Assembly: GCF_041956535.1 (NCBI RefSeq) | Contig: NW_027192228.1 | Coordinates: 57,170-117,755, forward strand | Direction of reading: 5' to 3' | DNA length: 60,586 nt | DNA from: Calcarisporiella thermophila CBS 279.70 | Lineage: Eukaryota; Calcarisporiellomycota | Part shown: positions 10,342 through 23,332 of the stretch, piece after piece | Layout of the letters: each line of letters begins with the position of its first letter | Position numbering within the stretch: the stretch's first letter is position 1 | Translations under genes and position numbers: made by a program | The notes under the pieces: model-generated | The model's input: only the letters and a program-made list of their open reading frames with translations | The model's database searches: none | Told to the model about the DNA's origin: nothing

Positions 10342-10749
10342 ATGCCCACTCACTATCGACACCATTCGCAACCTCAATGGACCGATACGCCAACAAGGAA
10401 GGAGAAGCGGCGCTTTTCCACCCTTCTTTCCACCACCCTGCTCACCCTTCTTCCCAAGCGCAAGCGTGTCCAGGATTGCCAGGATCCTGCAGCCGGTGCT
10501 GCTTCGTCGGAGCCACTTAACAAACGGCAATGCCTTCAGCCTCGTTCTCTCCAGCAGAATGAGCAACTGCAATCAGAAAACCGGCAACAGCGGAAATTCA
10601 TGAAGCGTTTTCAAGCCAGGGTGGAAGAGAAGAATAAGAGGTGGAGCGAGATCGAAGAGGGCAAACGGAAGAAGTTCGAGGAACTGCTGAAAGGGGAAGA
10701 ATCGATCCGGTGGTCGTTGACTCCTGAACTTTGCGGTGGAAAGAACTAG
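10342..10749 (+). CDS. Small basic protein with NLS-like clusters and a coiled coil (unknown)
   Basis: The preferred start is the ATG at 10342 in CACCATG context; an in-frame start upstream at 10324 is possible. The 135-residue product has two basic clusters, RKEKRR near residue 19 and PKRKRV near residue 38, which resemble a nuclear localisation signal. From about residue 70 it is a charged helix (ENRQQRKFMKRFQARVEEKN and onward) likely to form a coiled coil. No family was recognised. It stands alone, with 408 bp to the next gene. It could be an exon of a larger gene, though no upstream exon was found. Coding status is moderately supported. Confidence 0.45.
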   Translation: MPTHYRHHSQPQWTDTPTRKEKRRFSTLLSTTLLTLLPKRKRVQDCQDPAAGAASSEPLNKRQCLQPRSLQQNEQLQSENRQQRKFMKRFQARVEEKNKRWSEIEEGKRKKFEELLKGEESIRWSLTPELCGGKN

Positions 10750-11157
10750 CTACGACCTCGATCCCCTTAATTGTTGCCTTAACACTATGACGCTCCTTAT
10801 ACTATTATATCACAAAAATCTATGCTAAGATATCCCCATTGAGAGGCTCGGTGTTTACTGATACATAAAATACCAAGTATGCTACGTTACGCTTTAGCTT
10901 TTTCATAGCTTATCTATTCTTATTTTTGCTTTTCTCATTCCATCTATTTTACCCCTTATCGCTTTACCCCTTTCAAAATAATAAACTGTATTCCGTCTAT
11001 CAGATTTGGTTTAAGATATCGGAGCTGGGTTAGATGAAATGAAAGAGATTAATTTTTGGCAAAGTTATCTTTGAGACTCATTATTAGTAAGTTATTATTG
11101 AATAAATATTGGCTTTCTTCGCGAACTTTTAATGCAGCATCCTTTCATTAGATTAGC
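10750..11157. other. AT-rich intergenic region
   Basis: It separates two plus-strand genes and should hold the prenylcysteine oxidase promoter. Nothing specific was recognised. Confidence 0.5.
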
Positions 11158-12773
11158 ATGGCCTTTTCGATATTCTTACTCATCTTTCCAGTGGCTGTCC
11201 TCGCCCAGCAGCTTCATTTTCAGGCCCATTCTCAACCTCCCAAAATTGCCATCATAGGTGCTGGTGCAGCCGGGTCCTCCTTCGCGTATTTTGCTTCCAG
11301 TGATCTCCCTTTCGCTCAGGTTACGGTGTATGAAAGAGATCGGGTGGGTGGGAGAACTCGAGTTATTGAGGTGCCTGGAATTGGCGTAGAAGAAATAGGG
11401 GCTACAATCCACGTGCGCGCAAACCGGCATCTGGCCAATGCAGTTAAGGATTTTGGGTTGAGTTTAGGTGGCAGTAGCGAGGACGAGCGTGTAGGTAATT
11501 GATGGTTTATCGATTCACAATGCAGAATAGGCGTGCGAATTAATTGCCCTCGTACCATTCCTTTTGTCAAACTTTATTTCAAGTACAGGTGTATGGGATG
11601 GGCAGGAATTCATTTTCTTGGAGAGCGATGGCTGGTGGGACAAGCTCAAGCTATTATGGCGATACGGTTTTTCCCCATTTAAAGTACTTGTAGTTGCTCT
11701 TTGGCGTAATGCCTGCTTCGCTCACGCCATTTTAAATCTCTGCTCCTTACCGCCTCTAGATGCGTGCCTTGGTTCAATCGGCTGTTACACGTTTTCTCAA
11801 CTTTTATGACCCTGCTTTCCCAGCATTCCATAATCTCTCCGAAGCAATCAAATACTTCAAATTCGAAGAAGAGTTGGCTTTCCCTGGACTTGGCTACGTA
11901 TCTAACCATGGGATAAGTGCGGCGTTTGCGCACGATCTTGTCCAGACAGGCACCCGCGCTAATTACATGCAAGATCTGGATAAAATCCATGGCCTTGGCA
12001 CGCTGGTCAGCCTGGCCACCAGCGGCGCTAGAACCGTGGCCAATGGATCCTACCAGATATTTGAAGAAATGCTGAAGCGTTCACGTGCACAGACTCGACT
12101 CGGGTATAGTGTGACCTCCATTTCACGGATAAATGCAAGCAAGAATGAGGAGAGAATACAATACTTGGTGGCATCGCAAAACGCAGACGGCACCAGCCAT
12201 GAGGAAAAGTACGATGCCGTTGTATTAGCCGCACCTCTTCATCTTGCCAACATCACGTTTCATGATTTTCCAATCTCTATCCCCTTCGCCCCGAATATTG
12301 CCTACAAGCAGGTGTACATCACAGTTCTGAAAGCCCGCTCCATCCTCCCCACCGTTTTCAATACCCCCGATCTACCACAGATGATCATCACGACCCCCGA
12401 AGCCAATGCTCCTTTCACCAGTCTCTCCAAGCGCAAGTGTAATGCTGAAGAGTGCGCTTTTCGCCTCTTCTCAAACCATGAAATTAGCGATCGCCAGCTG
12501 GATACGATTTTTGAAGCAGTGTCATGGGTGCATAGACACGTGTGGGACGCGTTTCCTATTCTTCGCCCGTTGAGGGAACCCGAATCGATCCAGAATGAAT
12601 TGAACGTGGACGTGAATCTGGATGGACACGAGTGCTACTACGCGAATGCGTTTGAACCGCTGATATCGACGATGGAGACCGAAACCGTTGCAAGTCGAAA
12701 TATTGTTAAAATTCTTGTAGAAAAATGGGGGGCAGTAAGCCAAACAAAGACGGAGGAACGAGACGAATTTTAA
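11158..12773 (+). CDS. Prenylcysteine oxidase (prenylcysteine lyase), PCYOX1-like
   Basis: Three exons, 11158-11494, 11589-11683 and 11760-12773, with introns of 94 and 76 bp, give 481 residues. A signal peptide (MAFSIFLLIFPVAVLA) precedes the FAD-binding Rossmann motif GAGAAG at 34-39, and YERDRVGGRT supplies the glutamate and second glycine motif. Family blocks follow: WRYGFSPFK, then ANYMQDLDKIHGLGTLVSLA, corresponding to the vertebrate region before the substrate pocket, and a C-terminal GHECYYANAFEP. PCYOX1 enzymes oxidise prenylcysteine left from degraded prenylated proteins to cysteine, prenyl aldehyde and hydrogen peroxide, in lysosomes of animals. A vacuolar or secretory location fits the signal peptide. 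It is convergent with the sulfate permease gene. The family call is strong; the fungal role is inferred. Confidence 0.92.
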
Positions 12774-13079
12774 GAAGATATGAATTCAGCTCGATTATTA
12801 GCGTTCCCTTTTTTTAATATATTATTATCATTGTTTATACTACAAACCGCATCCATGGAGATATTTTTGAGCAATATATTTAAATAAAAAAGGAATACTA
12901 ATTAAATCCTAAGCGTGCACGACAATATGGGAAGAAAAAGAGTTTAAGATTAACAAGGAAAGTGGGTGGAAAAAAGAAGGGTAGGACAATTGAGAAGTAA
13001 ATAGTGAAATGTTGTGCTGGGCATACTTGAATACACGTTTCTCAAACCATTTAGTATCCTCTAATTTGCTCTTATCTTA
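12774..13079. other. Convergent intergenic region
   Basis: 306 bp between two gene 3' ends, AT-rich, holding both polyadenylation regions. Nothing else was seen. Confidence 0.5.
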
Positions 13080-15626
13080 TCACCAAGTACGAGCAGCTGC
13101 AGCCCGTACGGCTTCATCCAAATCAACGTGGAAATAGGGGGCCGTCAACTCAACAGTGGTTGTTTCCGTTGCCGCTGGAGAATCTCGATGTTGACTCTTC
13201 TCGATATCTCTTTTATCTTCGTCGTTGCTTTCTTCTGTATCCTCGCTGCGGAGAGGATTGCTGGTTGCCCCATCCGGGGATATTTCCGATGAGATGTTTT
13301 CATGACGCTTCGCAATACCGAACCCACCAGCGATCAGCGCTCGCCGCACATCACCCTCAATTATGCCGGCAAAGTGCCACTCCACCTCTCGACCTGCATA
13401 GCGATTGATCTGGGTCCTCAAATCCACCAGCACTAGCAATCCCGTCGTGTCCACGTGATGAACCCCAGAGAAATCGAGGACAAGCGCCTTGAGAACGGGG
13501 AGCTCTTCAGAGGACTGCTTGGCAAGTTTGGCAATACGCCTATGGTTTCCGGCTTCATTCCAAGGCCAATCACCTTTTTTCTCTGGCTGCTTGCCCGCGT
13601 ATCGCGTGTGTTTTTCTACATACTCCACAATTTTGTCGGCAATATAGTTGGCATTTGGATAGGTTAAAGCTTCTTCAAATCGGAATATTAACACGCCTGG
13701 GGGAGGATTCTCAATGGTAGTGGTGGCCTTAAGGGTATTGTGTTCTATCGGAACATAGAGGTTGCGTACTTGATTTGGCAAGGAGGTCGCAACAGAATCC
13801 TCTTGGGGGTGGGTTGAATCGACACGCACACGACCAAGAATATTATAACGAGGGCGAGCAACCCGGAAGAGAAGTTGTAGTAAGGAGAGAGCAATAGTGG
13901 AGTAGATACCCCACTCCACGGTCGAGAAAAGCGTTACAATGACACCAACGAAAAAGATGAAGACCTCAAATGCTGCCATAGAGGAAGAGAGTTTCGTGAA
14001 TACATTAGATAAGATATATTCTCTATCAACTCGCCCGATTGCAACTTACGATTCACCCTCCAGAACTGCTTCAATGCTTTTGGACCGACTATTAGGTCGC
14101 CCACTGCATGAATAATGACCGCTGCCAACGCGGAATTTGGAATATAGTAGAAAGCAGGTGTCAATACGAAAAGGGCTAGAATCACTACCACCCCGGAGAA
14201 GATGCCAGCAAATGGCGTTCGAACGCCAGACCTTGATTTAATGGCAGAGCGCGAAAAAGAACCTGTGGCAGGGTAAGCTGAGAAAAAGGATGCAATCATA
14301 TTGGTGACCCCGATGGCGATGAGCTCCTGGTTCGGGTTGACTTTAATGCGATTACGATGGTGAGTAGAGAAAATCAAGAGCGGAAAATTTTCTGGTTCTT
14401 ACTTTTGTATCCGTTCACACGACCGAAGGATTTGGCGATGGCTACATGCTCTAAAACCAAGATTAAAGCCGTACTTGGGATGTAGGGAGCTATACGGGAA
14501 AGCAGCTCTGTATTAATGTAGGGGACATGTACTTCTCGGAAGCCAGACGGCACGTTCTTCAATATTGAAATGGGGGGGCTAGTGGGATTATCCTTGCAAA
14601 TTCCATAGGAGATTGCTGTGTAAAAGATGACGAGCAAAACGTTGCGCGAGATGTTGAGGAAAAATAAGGGCCTTTTGAAGCGTGGATAGCTTTTTGAGAA
14701 TCGACTTGTTAGATATTGTAACAGGTATAAGAAAAATAATCCCGTCAATCCCATGGATGCATCTAGGGTGGTTCTAGGCAAAGCTTTGAGGGAGTTGATG
14801 AGAACCAGATAAGCGGCTGCGCGGGAATCCACTCCAGTTATGCCTAGCAGGGATGGTATTTGTCCGATGGAGATGGTGATGGCGGAACCGGTCATGAACC
14901 CCGCAATGGCGGGGTTGGGGATGAAATCGACAATAAACCCTAGCCGAAGGAGTCCTAGACCTGTAGAAATAATACCACACACAAGGGCTGCTGCTGTAGC
15001 GATAGCCACGTTACTAAACTCAGAGGTTACGCTTGTCACAGAGGTGACAACATGGCTAATGACAAGCGACATAACTGCGGTCGGGCCTAATTTAACAAAT
15101 TAGGAAATGAGTAAATTAATCCACAAGTATGCACGCGACTTACCGATAGTCATATCCTTGGAAGTGGCAAAGAAGCAATAGAGAAATACGCCAACAAACG
15201 ATGTGTATAGCCCGTACTCTGGGGTAAGCGTAGCAATTTTGGCATATGCCATTCCCTATGGTGGCAAGTGATTAATCGCGTGTTTTAATATTCATGGCAT
15301 ACAGATAGCAATGAATCATCGTCGTAAAGCCTTGGGGCCATGTCAATAGATAAATTGAACTTTCGAATAAGATAACTAACCTGCGGAACCACTACACAGC
15401 CGACTGTTATACCTGCAATCAAGTCCCCAATCAACCACGTTATATTGTAGTGCGGTAGCCAGTTTGCAATTGGAAATAGCTCGATCAAATAATTCAGCAA
15501 CGCTTGACCAGATAACTTAATGCCGCCCCGTAAGGTGGAAATGAGCCGATCTTTGGAGATAGGATGCCTTTGGTCGTCGAAGACAATGGCTTCACGAGTA
15601 GTGGGCAATTGTTCTGCTGAAGCCAT
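13080..15626 (-). CDS. SulP-family sulfate permease with STAS domain
   Basis: Five exons, 15626-15381, 15255-15144, 15086-14403, 14340-14050 and 13972-13080, are all in phase and give 741 residues. The transmembrane part has the SulP signatures GCVVVPQGMAYA (exon 1/2 junction), GPTAVMSLVISH and NQELIAIGVTNM, plus the conserved SFSRSAI and RTPFAGIFSG loops. The C-terminus carries a STAS domain (LKALVLDFSGVHHVDTTGL) followed by an acidic tail. Fungal Sul1/Sul2 relatives are plasma-membrane sulfate:proton symporters that feed sulfur assimilation. The STAS domain is usually regulatory. A minus-strand TATA-like TATATATA lies about 60 bp upstream of the ATG. The family call is very secure; sulfate as substrate is by family. 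Confidence 0.95.
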
Positions 15627-17979
15627 GGCTACTAACTACACATATAGAATCAGACCGAGCCAATTTAGTAAGAGGTGAGAAGGTATATATAAAGAGTGTA
15701 GCGAAATGGTGAAAGAGATACTCGAGTGCAAAACATTTTTGAAGGCTTAATATATGAAGAGAGGGAGAAAAGGCGGAGAACTGGAGGGTGGCAAAAGTTA
15801 ATATTTTCACAACTGTTTTACTTATTGCGTGATCGGTTCAAAGTATTGTGCTAAATTCAAATGGCCGAGATAGTATTTCAGCCAATTTCGAGACCTGCCT
15901 ATGATGTGTCAATTTGGTTATCAACTTGCATGCTTTCCAATCTCTTTTATTTTCCCGTAAACAAAACAGAAAACAATTGCGCAAACTTCAAACTAAGTTG
16001 CGATTATCGTGGCTATTGTAACTGTTGGAATCAGCTTTGTGGAGACTATTCGAATCGTTTGCCTGCCAGTTTGTGGACCAACCTGATCTTGTGATGAAAT
16101 GTTATCCAAATTCAAGCTGAATTAATATGAGTTCAGTTGGGATTGGACCGGCAAAGGAATTTGGATAAATGAGTAAACCAAATATAGAATGCATCAAGCC
16201 ACGCTGATGCTTTGACTTACCTTTTCAACCTTTGTTGGGAAGGTCTATACTCGATAGCTGAGGAAACTCTGGAATCAGTTTAGCATTTCACATTGGTAAC
16301 TGGTTCGTTTCTCTTATTTCCATAGGTGCGTTTTCCCGAGTTAACTCATCATACGCGATTTGACGGTTATTTCAGAAGCCTTTCGGCCATGTAAAACACG
16401 GGCGTTTGTTGAGAAATTAAGATACATTCGTATTATGCAAATAAAAGCGTGCGGGCTACATAAAAAACTCAGTGGCGTATGGCCAAGCCTACACAGAGAT
16501 CCGCAATAGTATCTCTCTAGAAGTTGCAATATATTTTACCAACATTATTACCTTAAAATATTCTGGTTGTTTTTTATTACTCTAATAATACCTTGTTTTC
16601 GCAAGCTTCTGCTAGATCCAACAATAGCTCCACTTCCGTTATACTTTCAGCGTTATGGTTTTAATTTAAAAACAAAAATGACATTAGCTATCAGAACCGT
16701 TTCTGAAATTTTTAAAATTAACTTAAATTACTAAAAGCAAGCAAATCATTTTTAACATGCTTTGAGATATTCAAATTGAAAGTATCCTTGTCGTACCATT
16801 TTTGTCATTGAACTCCTGGTGAATCTCTCCAAAGGTTACATGATGAAGAAGGTAAATATGGTGAATAATCTCAGTTGGGCGTGGCAGAGTATAATACTTT
16901 ATACACAATTAATAATATTAACTTAGGCATATAAGCCAATAAACAGATTCTTCGGTTGGCATATATTTCAAGTTTATTCACGATGGAAATACTAGGTATT
17001 TGCTCCTGGGGATTGTGAGCATGAATATAGTATGCAGGTCAGAATACAACACTTGAGGTGCTAGACAATGGAATGGGCTACATATATGAGGAGATTTAAC
17101 TTGTTCACTTTCATTTTCCGTATTAGAGATATCACATAGTATACAACAAACTATTTTTTTTTTTTCAGTATTATGCTTCATCTAGCCTGCTTCACTGAGT
17201 ATCGATTCAAGACTAAGTTACAGGTTGACACTACTGCTGCTTATTAAGAAAATATAGAAAGTATTACTGAATTATGAGAGCTTCAAAAGTAGGCAGGCGG
17301 CAGTTAAATCAAATAAGCTACAGAATGAGAGAATTGCTCAATCAGCCTTTCTATAGTACTCAAAGGCATGGCCGAGCATCTGGGTTATTTCCTAAAGAGT
17401 ACCTTATTAGACATAAGTCAAAAAGGAGGTAACGAAGAGTTGATTGGTAATGGGGGACGGAGATTTCCTAACCATATCTTGCTCGCTCTCACCTAAGCTT
17501 ATTACTCTGTATATTATTTCCGTAGGTTGCAACACGCTCTCTAATGGAAATCTCATAAACAAGCTGGCAGGCTCTACCGAGAAAAGGGCACCGGGCACCT
17601 CTACTCCAGTCGTGCCCACGGTTCAGTCAGCGTTTTTGTTTGGGGTTCAGAAGGGATAGACAGAGCTCAAGTCATGAGCCGGAAAAACTCGTGGGGTGCT
17701 GAGATGTGGGGACAGTGGACATTGGCAGCCAGCCACCATATACCCAATAACATGGCTCCTGTGAAAACTAAGCATGCATTATGCTGCTTCCTTAAATAGT
17801 CATCTGATATTTTTAATTCAATTCGGCCTTAAGCGGGAATGCATTAAGCAATTATCCCGCCACTATCCCGAAAATGCTTTTTCTATCAAATTGCAGCAAT
17901 TTTAAAAACATAGTCCCATGAGACTTTCATTTTGGACTTCCACACATGTCTAAGCACTCGTGAGAATTTCCATCGAACC
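15627..17979. other. 2.35-kb AT-rich divergent intergenic region
   Basis: It separates the starts of the sulfate permease (minus) and the paladin-like gene (plus). Small ORFs at 15861-16094, 16341-16529, 16978-17181 and the overlapping pair at 17407-17659 show no recognisable family or exon structure. 17400-17700 is somewhat GC-richer than the rest. Confidence 0.5.
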
Positions 17980-20900
17980 ATGTCTACCAATTCACGCCCG
18001 GATACCTTGGCATCCTCACGTCAGTTACCCAAAGTAAATAGCCTACAACAACAACATCAGCGTCCCTTCACTCCAGACTTGAATCCACCGCGAGAACGTC
18101 GTGGCTCACAGCCTCTGGCTTCTACTTCCAATGGGAGCAGAAGTGGGAGTCCAGCGCTTACCTCACCCCGATCTATCCCACCCTCTCTTACCAACAGCGA
18201 TGTAGAAGGCAGTCCCAAGATGGCATCTGGTAAAAAGCATCCGAAAGATCTCCTTAATGTCGTGAGCGGAGTGGTCTCTAATCGCCATGGGAGTGTATTG
18301 ACTCGTGGGAATATACTGAAGGCCGATCACTTTCCGTCTGGTAAATTTATATCCGGATTTGTTGTCATCATCTGCTTCTAACACCTATTGTCCTGCTCGG
18401 CTGTAGGAAGGAATCCACATCTTGATTTTCACCTGCAAGGAGCCCCGAATTTCCGTATGGTTGATCTAAATGTGTTTGGCGTTGCTCAGCCAACTGTATG
18501 AATAATGGGTGCTCTTCTTCTAGAGGATAATAGGATGCTTACTTTACGTGGATTGATTTCTAGACACTCGGCCTCTCTACTATCCTAGCTGTGCTCAACT
18601 GTCATCCAAAATCGTCTGGGTCAGCACGATGCGTGTGGGTATCGACCCGCGAAGAACCTCTGGGTAAGCATCACAAATACACTTGGTCGCCCTTGTCAAT
18701 TGATATTTATCTGATTGATTTGATTAGTCTATCTCAATGGCAGCCCCTACGTCTTGCGTGACGCATCAGCCCCTTTTCAGAACCTCCGCATCTACTCGGG
18801 CATTTCCGCGTCACGGCTTGAGATGATGGAGGAGCGCCTCAAGGCAGACATTATCAAGGAAACAAAGCGCATGGGCGGTCTTTTGCTGGTACACGACGAG
18901 CTTGATGATGGTTCCGTCGTGCCTTGCTGGATTGCTGCGGACACCGTGCAATCTCCACGAGAAGTTTTTACCTCTTTCCAGGAACAAGGCTATAAAGTAA
19001 GATACGCTCGGATTCCAATTTCACCGGATCAGGCCCCAGAAGACAATTATTTGGACGAATACGTAAATGTGATCAAGGAGCTGCCACCTACGGATCCTCT
19101 GATTTTCAATTGTGGGATGGGAGTGGTTCGAAGTAAGTGTTTGGAGTAACGAGCCCGAGGATTTATTTCTTATTTTATTATTGCATCGAATAGCAACCTT
19201 CGGCATGGTGGTCGCTCTACTTATTCGCCGTGCACAGCTTATCTCACAGGGCCAGCCAGATCCGTTCCCAATACCAGGTTATATATCCGGAGATATAACT
19301 ATCCCAGGTCTAGAAGAGGCAGAAGAGTTACGCATGCAAAACCGGTCGATCTTGCGACTGGTATACGTCTTGGAGCAGGGTAAGGATAATTGAGCCTGAG
19401 GACGACGTTCTATTCTTTGTTGAATGGGTGACATTAAAATTTTATAATAATAAATTTCTTAGGCCTGAAGAGTAAGATGTCTCCTCGCTCGGCTATCGAG
19501 TGGGCACTTGCCCGTGGACCCCTCATTGATAGCCTGAAGAATGCGATACAAGGCAACTACCTCTGTATTCTTGGGCTAGCCAGTGTACTCGACAGCGGTA
19601 CCTACAGTAAGAAACTTCTAGACGCACTTATCAATCGATGCGATGCAGTCGTCAACTTACGTGAAATTATCCTGATGCACCGTGTTCGCTATACCGTATC
19701 GAGCGAAGAGTCTGCCAGCCACTTGCAACGTGCCCGTGGAGCATTGGAGCGATACTTCTTCTTGTTATGCTTTGCGGCCTATGTAAACGAATCGAGTTCG
19801 GCGAAGTTCGAGATCAGTTTTTCGCGGTGGTTAGAACAGCGGGCTGAGATTAGAAGCATGTTGGAAAATTTACGCAAGCGGGCGCAGTTATACCTCTTTA
19901 GACCGGTGGACGATTTGTCATTGTTCAGCGGTGGACCGATGGAGGAGGACGACGCAACAGGCGTGGCCGGCTTCGGGAAAATGATGCGAGTTGGGAAGCA
20001 GCTTGGCAATGAGTTGGAGTTGCATGTCACGCAAAATCGCAGCGGCATCGTCCTTGGGCCACACACTATCCTCAAGATAGATCAATGGACCAGTAACAAA
20101 CAGGCCCGCAACCATGTAGAGGACTCGTCGGGCCGACAAGCGGGCTCCATTTCCGGCGGAATGGATATCGAGGGGGCCTATAATTTCCGGCGGGTGGCTG
20201 GAACGCATATATATGGAGTTGCACAGCCTACCTATCAGGGCATCAAAAATGTGGTTGAGCTTATCAGAGAGGAGCAGCCGGGACTCTCTCAAGTGCTTTG
20301 GATCAATCTGCGCGAGGAGCCGATCATTTATATTAATGGCGTGCCCTATGTCCTTAGAGACAAATATTTCACCCTGAGAAACCTCAGGAGCTATGCAGGG
20401 ATCACATCTCAGCGCCTAGAGCTTCTGGAAACTCGCCTTAAGGAGGATGTGGTTTCGGAGCTGGAGTACTATGGGGACAAATTATTACTGCACTCGGAGA
20501 CGCCAGACGGAAAAATCGAGCCGGTGTGGGAGGAAGTCACGGCGAAGTACGTGCAGACCATCAAGGAGGTCATGGAGGAGGTGGGTGGCGCGGAAATCGA
20601 TTACCACCGCGTCCCTGTCACCGCCGAGGCTTCGCCCGAGTTGAAGGATTTCCAGGCTCTAATCTCATTGCTGTCGCGTGTAGATTGGAAGCGGACGGCC
20701 ATTGTGGTTAACTGCCAGGTGGGGCTGGGTCGTTCCACAACAGGCACTGTGATTTGCTCGCTGATCGAGCGCTGGCTCTCCCTTTCTCGGACGGCTACGA
20801 CTCCCTACACCGAACCCTCCTCTCCATTCTATTCGAGTGGCGGACGCTCTCGCCGCCTTTCTCGGTCATCCTCTGTTTCTTCTCTCGACTACAACTATCA

Positions 20901-22842
20901 CCCGGTGCCCCGACCCCCCACTAACAACTACCAGATCATTCACGCATTGCTCCGCGTCATTCGCAATGGTCTCGAGTGCAAAAACGTCGTGGACGAAACC
21001 ATCGACAATTGTGCCCCATGCCTCAACCTGCGTGATACTATTGAGACTTTCCGAGTCCAGGCGGAGAATGCCTCGGACCCCGCCCAGAAAAAACAAGCCA
21101 TCAAGCGGGGCGTGGCCTCTCTGGAGCGATATTTCTTGCTGGTTGCATTTGCCGCCTACTTGGACGAAACACCCGCCGATACGGTCACGGACCTAGAGAG
21201 CTTCTCCGGATGGATGGATCGACACCAGGAGCTCTCGACTCTGCTGAACGAGCTGCAACGCAGCGGGTTGGATGCGCTCGTGCCGGTTGAGAAGATTGCT
21301 CCAGGAGACGGTGTTGCATTGTCAAGCGAGGTTATAGAGGTGGTGCAGGAGCGTAGAGGGGCTGTCTTGGCACAGGGAACCATATTGAAACACGATGCTT
21401 TCCCCGGGTGCCAGAAGATGTCATTGCCCGAGAAAATCGAAGGCGCACCCAACTACAGGCGGGTGCCTTTCGCAAGTATCGCCGACCTAACCTATCCTGA
21501 CGAGGCCCACGGGGAAGAAATGGGATCCAGTGTGATGGGATGCGCCATGCCCACTAAAGATGGAATGCGGCTTTTGTTAACTAGGGCGTCTGCGGCCCCA
21601 CAAAGCGAGAGCGGAGAAAGCGGGCGACGGATTGTGTGGACCTCACTAAGAGAGGAGCCTGTCCTCTACGTAAACAAGCGTCCTTTCGTGCTTAGACTCT
21701 TCCAGGTGACTATCCCTATTCCACCGGAAATCTTTCCCTAGGTTTCGGTTTACTGAGATATTTCCCTTTAGGATCCTGTGCGCAACCTCATATTCACCGG
21801 TATTGCTCAAGAGAGGGTGGAGCTTATGGAGGTCCGGATGAAGGAAGACGTGCTGAACGAAATTAAGAAGTATGGGGGCAGAGTGTTGCTACACGATGAG
21901 GAATTGCTCCCCCAGGGTGGCTTTTCGGTAATACCGGTGTGGGAGACGGTGCTTGAGCGCGACGTTCAAACGCCCGCAGAGGTATTTAGCGAGTTTATTG
22001 CAGAGGGATACAGAGTTTCTTATGCCCGAATTCCAATGTAAGTGCTCTCTTTTACCTCTCAAGCACTTCCTTGAAAGGGGAGAGGGTCGTTTCAGTAGCA
22101 GAATTCGGTATGGAAATTAAACAAATGTATTTTATGCAGCACCGATGAGCAAGCTCCCATTCCGTTAGTATTCGACCAGTTGGTGGAGAGGATCAAGGGT
22201 TTGGGGAAGGGGGATGACGTGCTTTTCAATTGTCAGATGGGGTAAAGATCTGTGCGAGATTATGAGTATAATCCTTCGAATACTAAGCTGGCTATTTTGG
22301 CGTGGATTTGTAGACGCGGAAGAACCACGACAGGCATGGTCATCGCCTGCCTCATGAATATGATCCTTAATCATGATACCGACGTCTACAGCCTTACGAC
22401 CTCTACTCCCGCCGATCGGCGCCTTCCCATTACGCCCGGTGGCACTGAAGAGTCTGACCCAACCCGGGAGGAGGACGATTCCCTGCGCTACCTACAGGGA
22501 GAATACAAGCTAATTCTTCAGGTTGTTTCCGTTTTGACGTATGGAAAACTGGCGAAGCGCTTGACAGACATTGCAATCGATGCCTGCCACCACATGCAGA
22601 ATTTACGCGAGGCCATATACGATTTCCTGTTGCGTGTGGAGAGCACCCCGCCGGGACCGAAGCAGGAGGCGCTACGAGAGGTCGGGCTGAATTACCTCAT
22701 TCGATACTTCTATTTGATTGTGTTTGCCGATTATTTGTTGGAGGAGGTTCGCTCGGGCGGCAGTTTGCGTTTCAGCGAATGGCTCAAAGGGCGACGTGAA
22801 ATAACGCACATTTGCCGGGCGCCCAACCAGGAACTCTGCTAA
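17980..22842 (+). CDS. Paladin-like protein with three PTP-like phytase domains
   Basis: Nine exons fit in phase: 17980-18340, 18407-18495, 18564-18663, 18728-19132, 19194-19379, 19463-21705, 21772-22037, 22140-22241 and 22314-22842, giving 1426 residues. The start is the ATG at 17980 (ACCATG). After a Ser/Pro-rich leader of about 100 residues the protein has three tandem copies of one domain. Each copy has a GVAQPT-like or GCAMPT-like strand, a WxxLREEP-type segment, a NLR/R.Y.GI block and a Cys-X5-Arg loop. The loops are CGMGVVR (312-318), CQVGLGR (798-804) and CQMGRGR (1248-1254). Animal paladin (PALD1) has this fold and is a poorly active phosphatase or phosphoinositide regulator. Here Cys and Arg are kept in all three loops, so activity on inositol phosphates or phosphoinositides is possible but unproven. 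Introns cut into loops 1 and 3. The product is probably cytosolic; no signal peptide is seen. Confidence 0.9.
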
Positions 22843-23332
22843 TCATGGACTTTTTGCATCGAGAGCTCGGTTCAACAATAGACCATGGGTCGTGGCTGTT
22901 TACGTTTATTCCTATTGTCTTAGGTTATTATGAGGATAGGGGGTAGTAGTGGTAGAAGTCCTATCAAGTATAAATAATAGAGGCAATTTTCATACCGTTT
23001 CAATAAATTTAACATGGATAGAACAATGACCGAGAATAGGCTGAAAAGAGAAGCGTCAAAGAACTTTGATATACAAATATACAAGGGCTCCAATCTGACT
23101 CGATGAATATTTACAAAATAATCGTCATCGCCCTACTTCCCCGACACTGCTCTTGTAGTATGTGTTGAAGATAAGCTATGCAGTTACTCCGAGAAAAATT
23201 AAAGTGTAATTTGTTACTCACTCTTGATACTATCCGACACTGAGTGGCTTAGCCATTTATGACAAATCCAAAAAGAGTTTCGATCATATAAGCTCGCCTC
23301 GAAATTCACTCGTTGATTCATAAATCTTGAGC
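22843..23332. other. Intergenic region
   Basis: 490 bp between two plus-strand genes: paladin-like 3' flank and Cfd1 promoter. AT-rich, nothing recognised. Confidence 0.5.

Noticed and set aside
17407-17659. Overlapping 70-71 codon ORFs on both strands
   Set aside because: No recognisable motif; strands cannot both be real and neither has exon neighbours.
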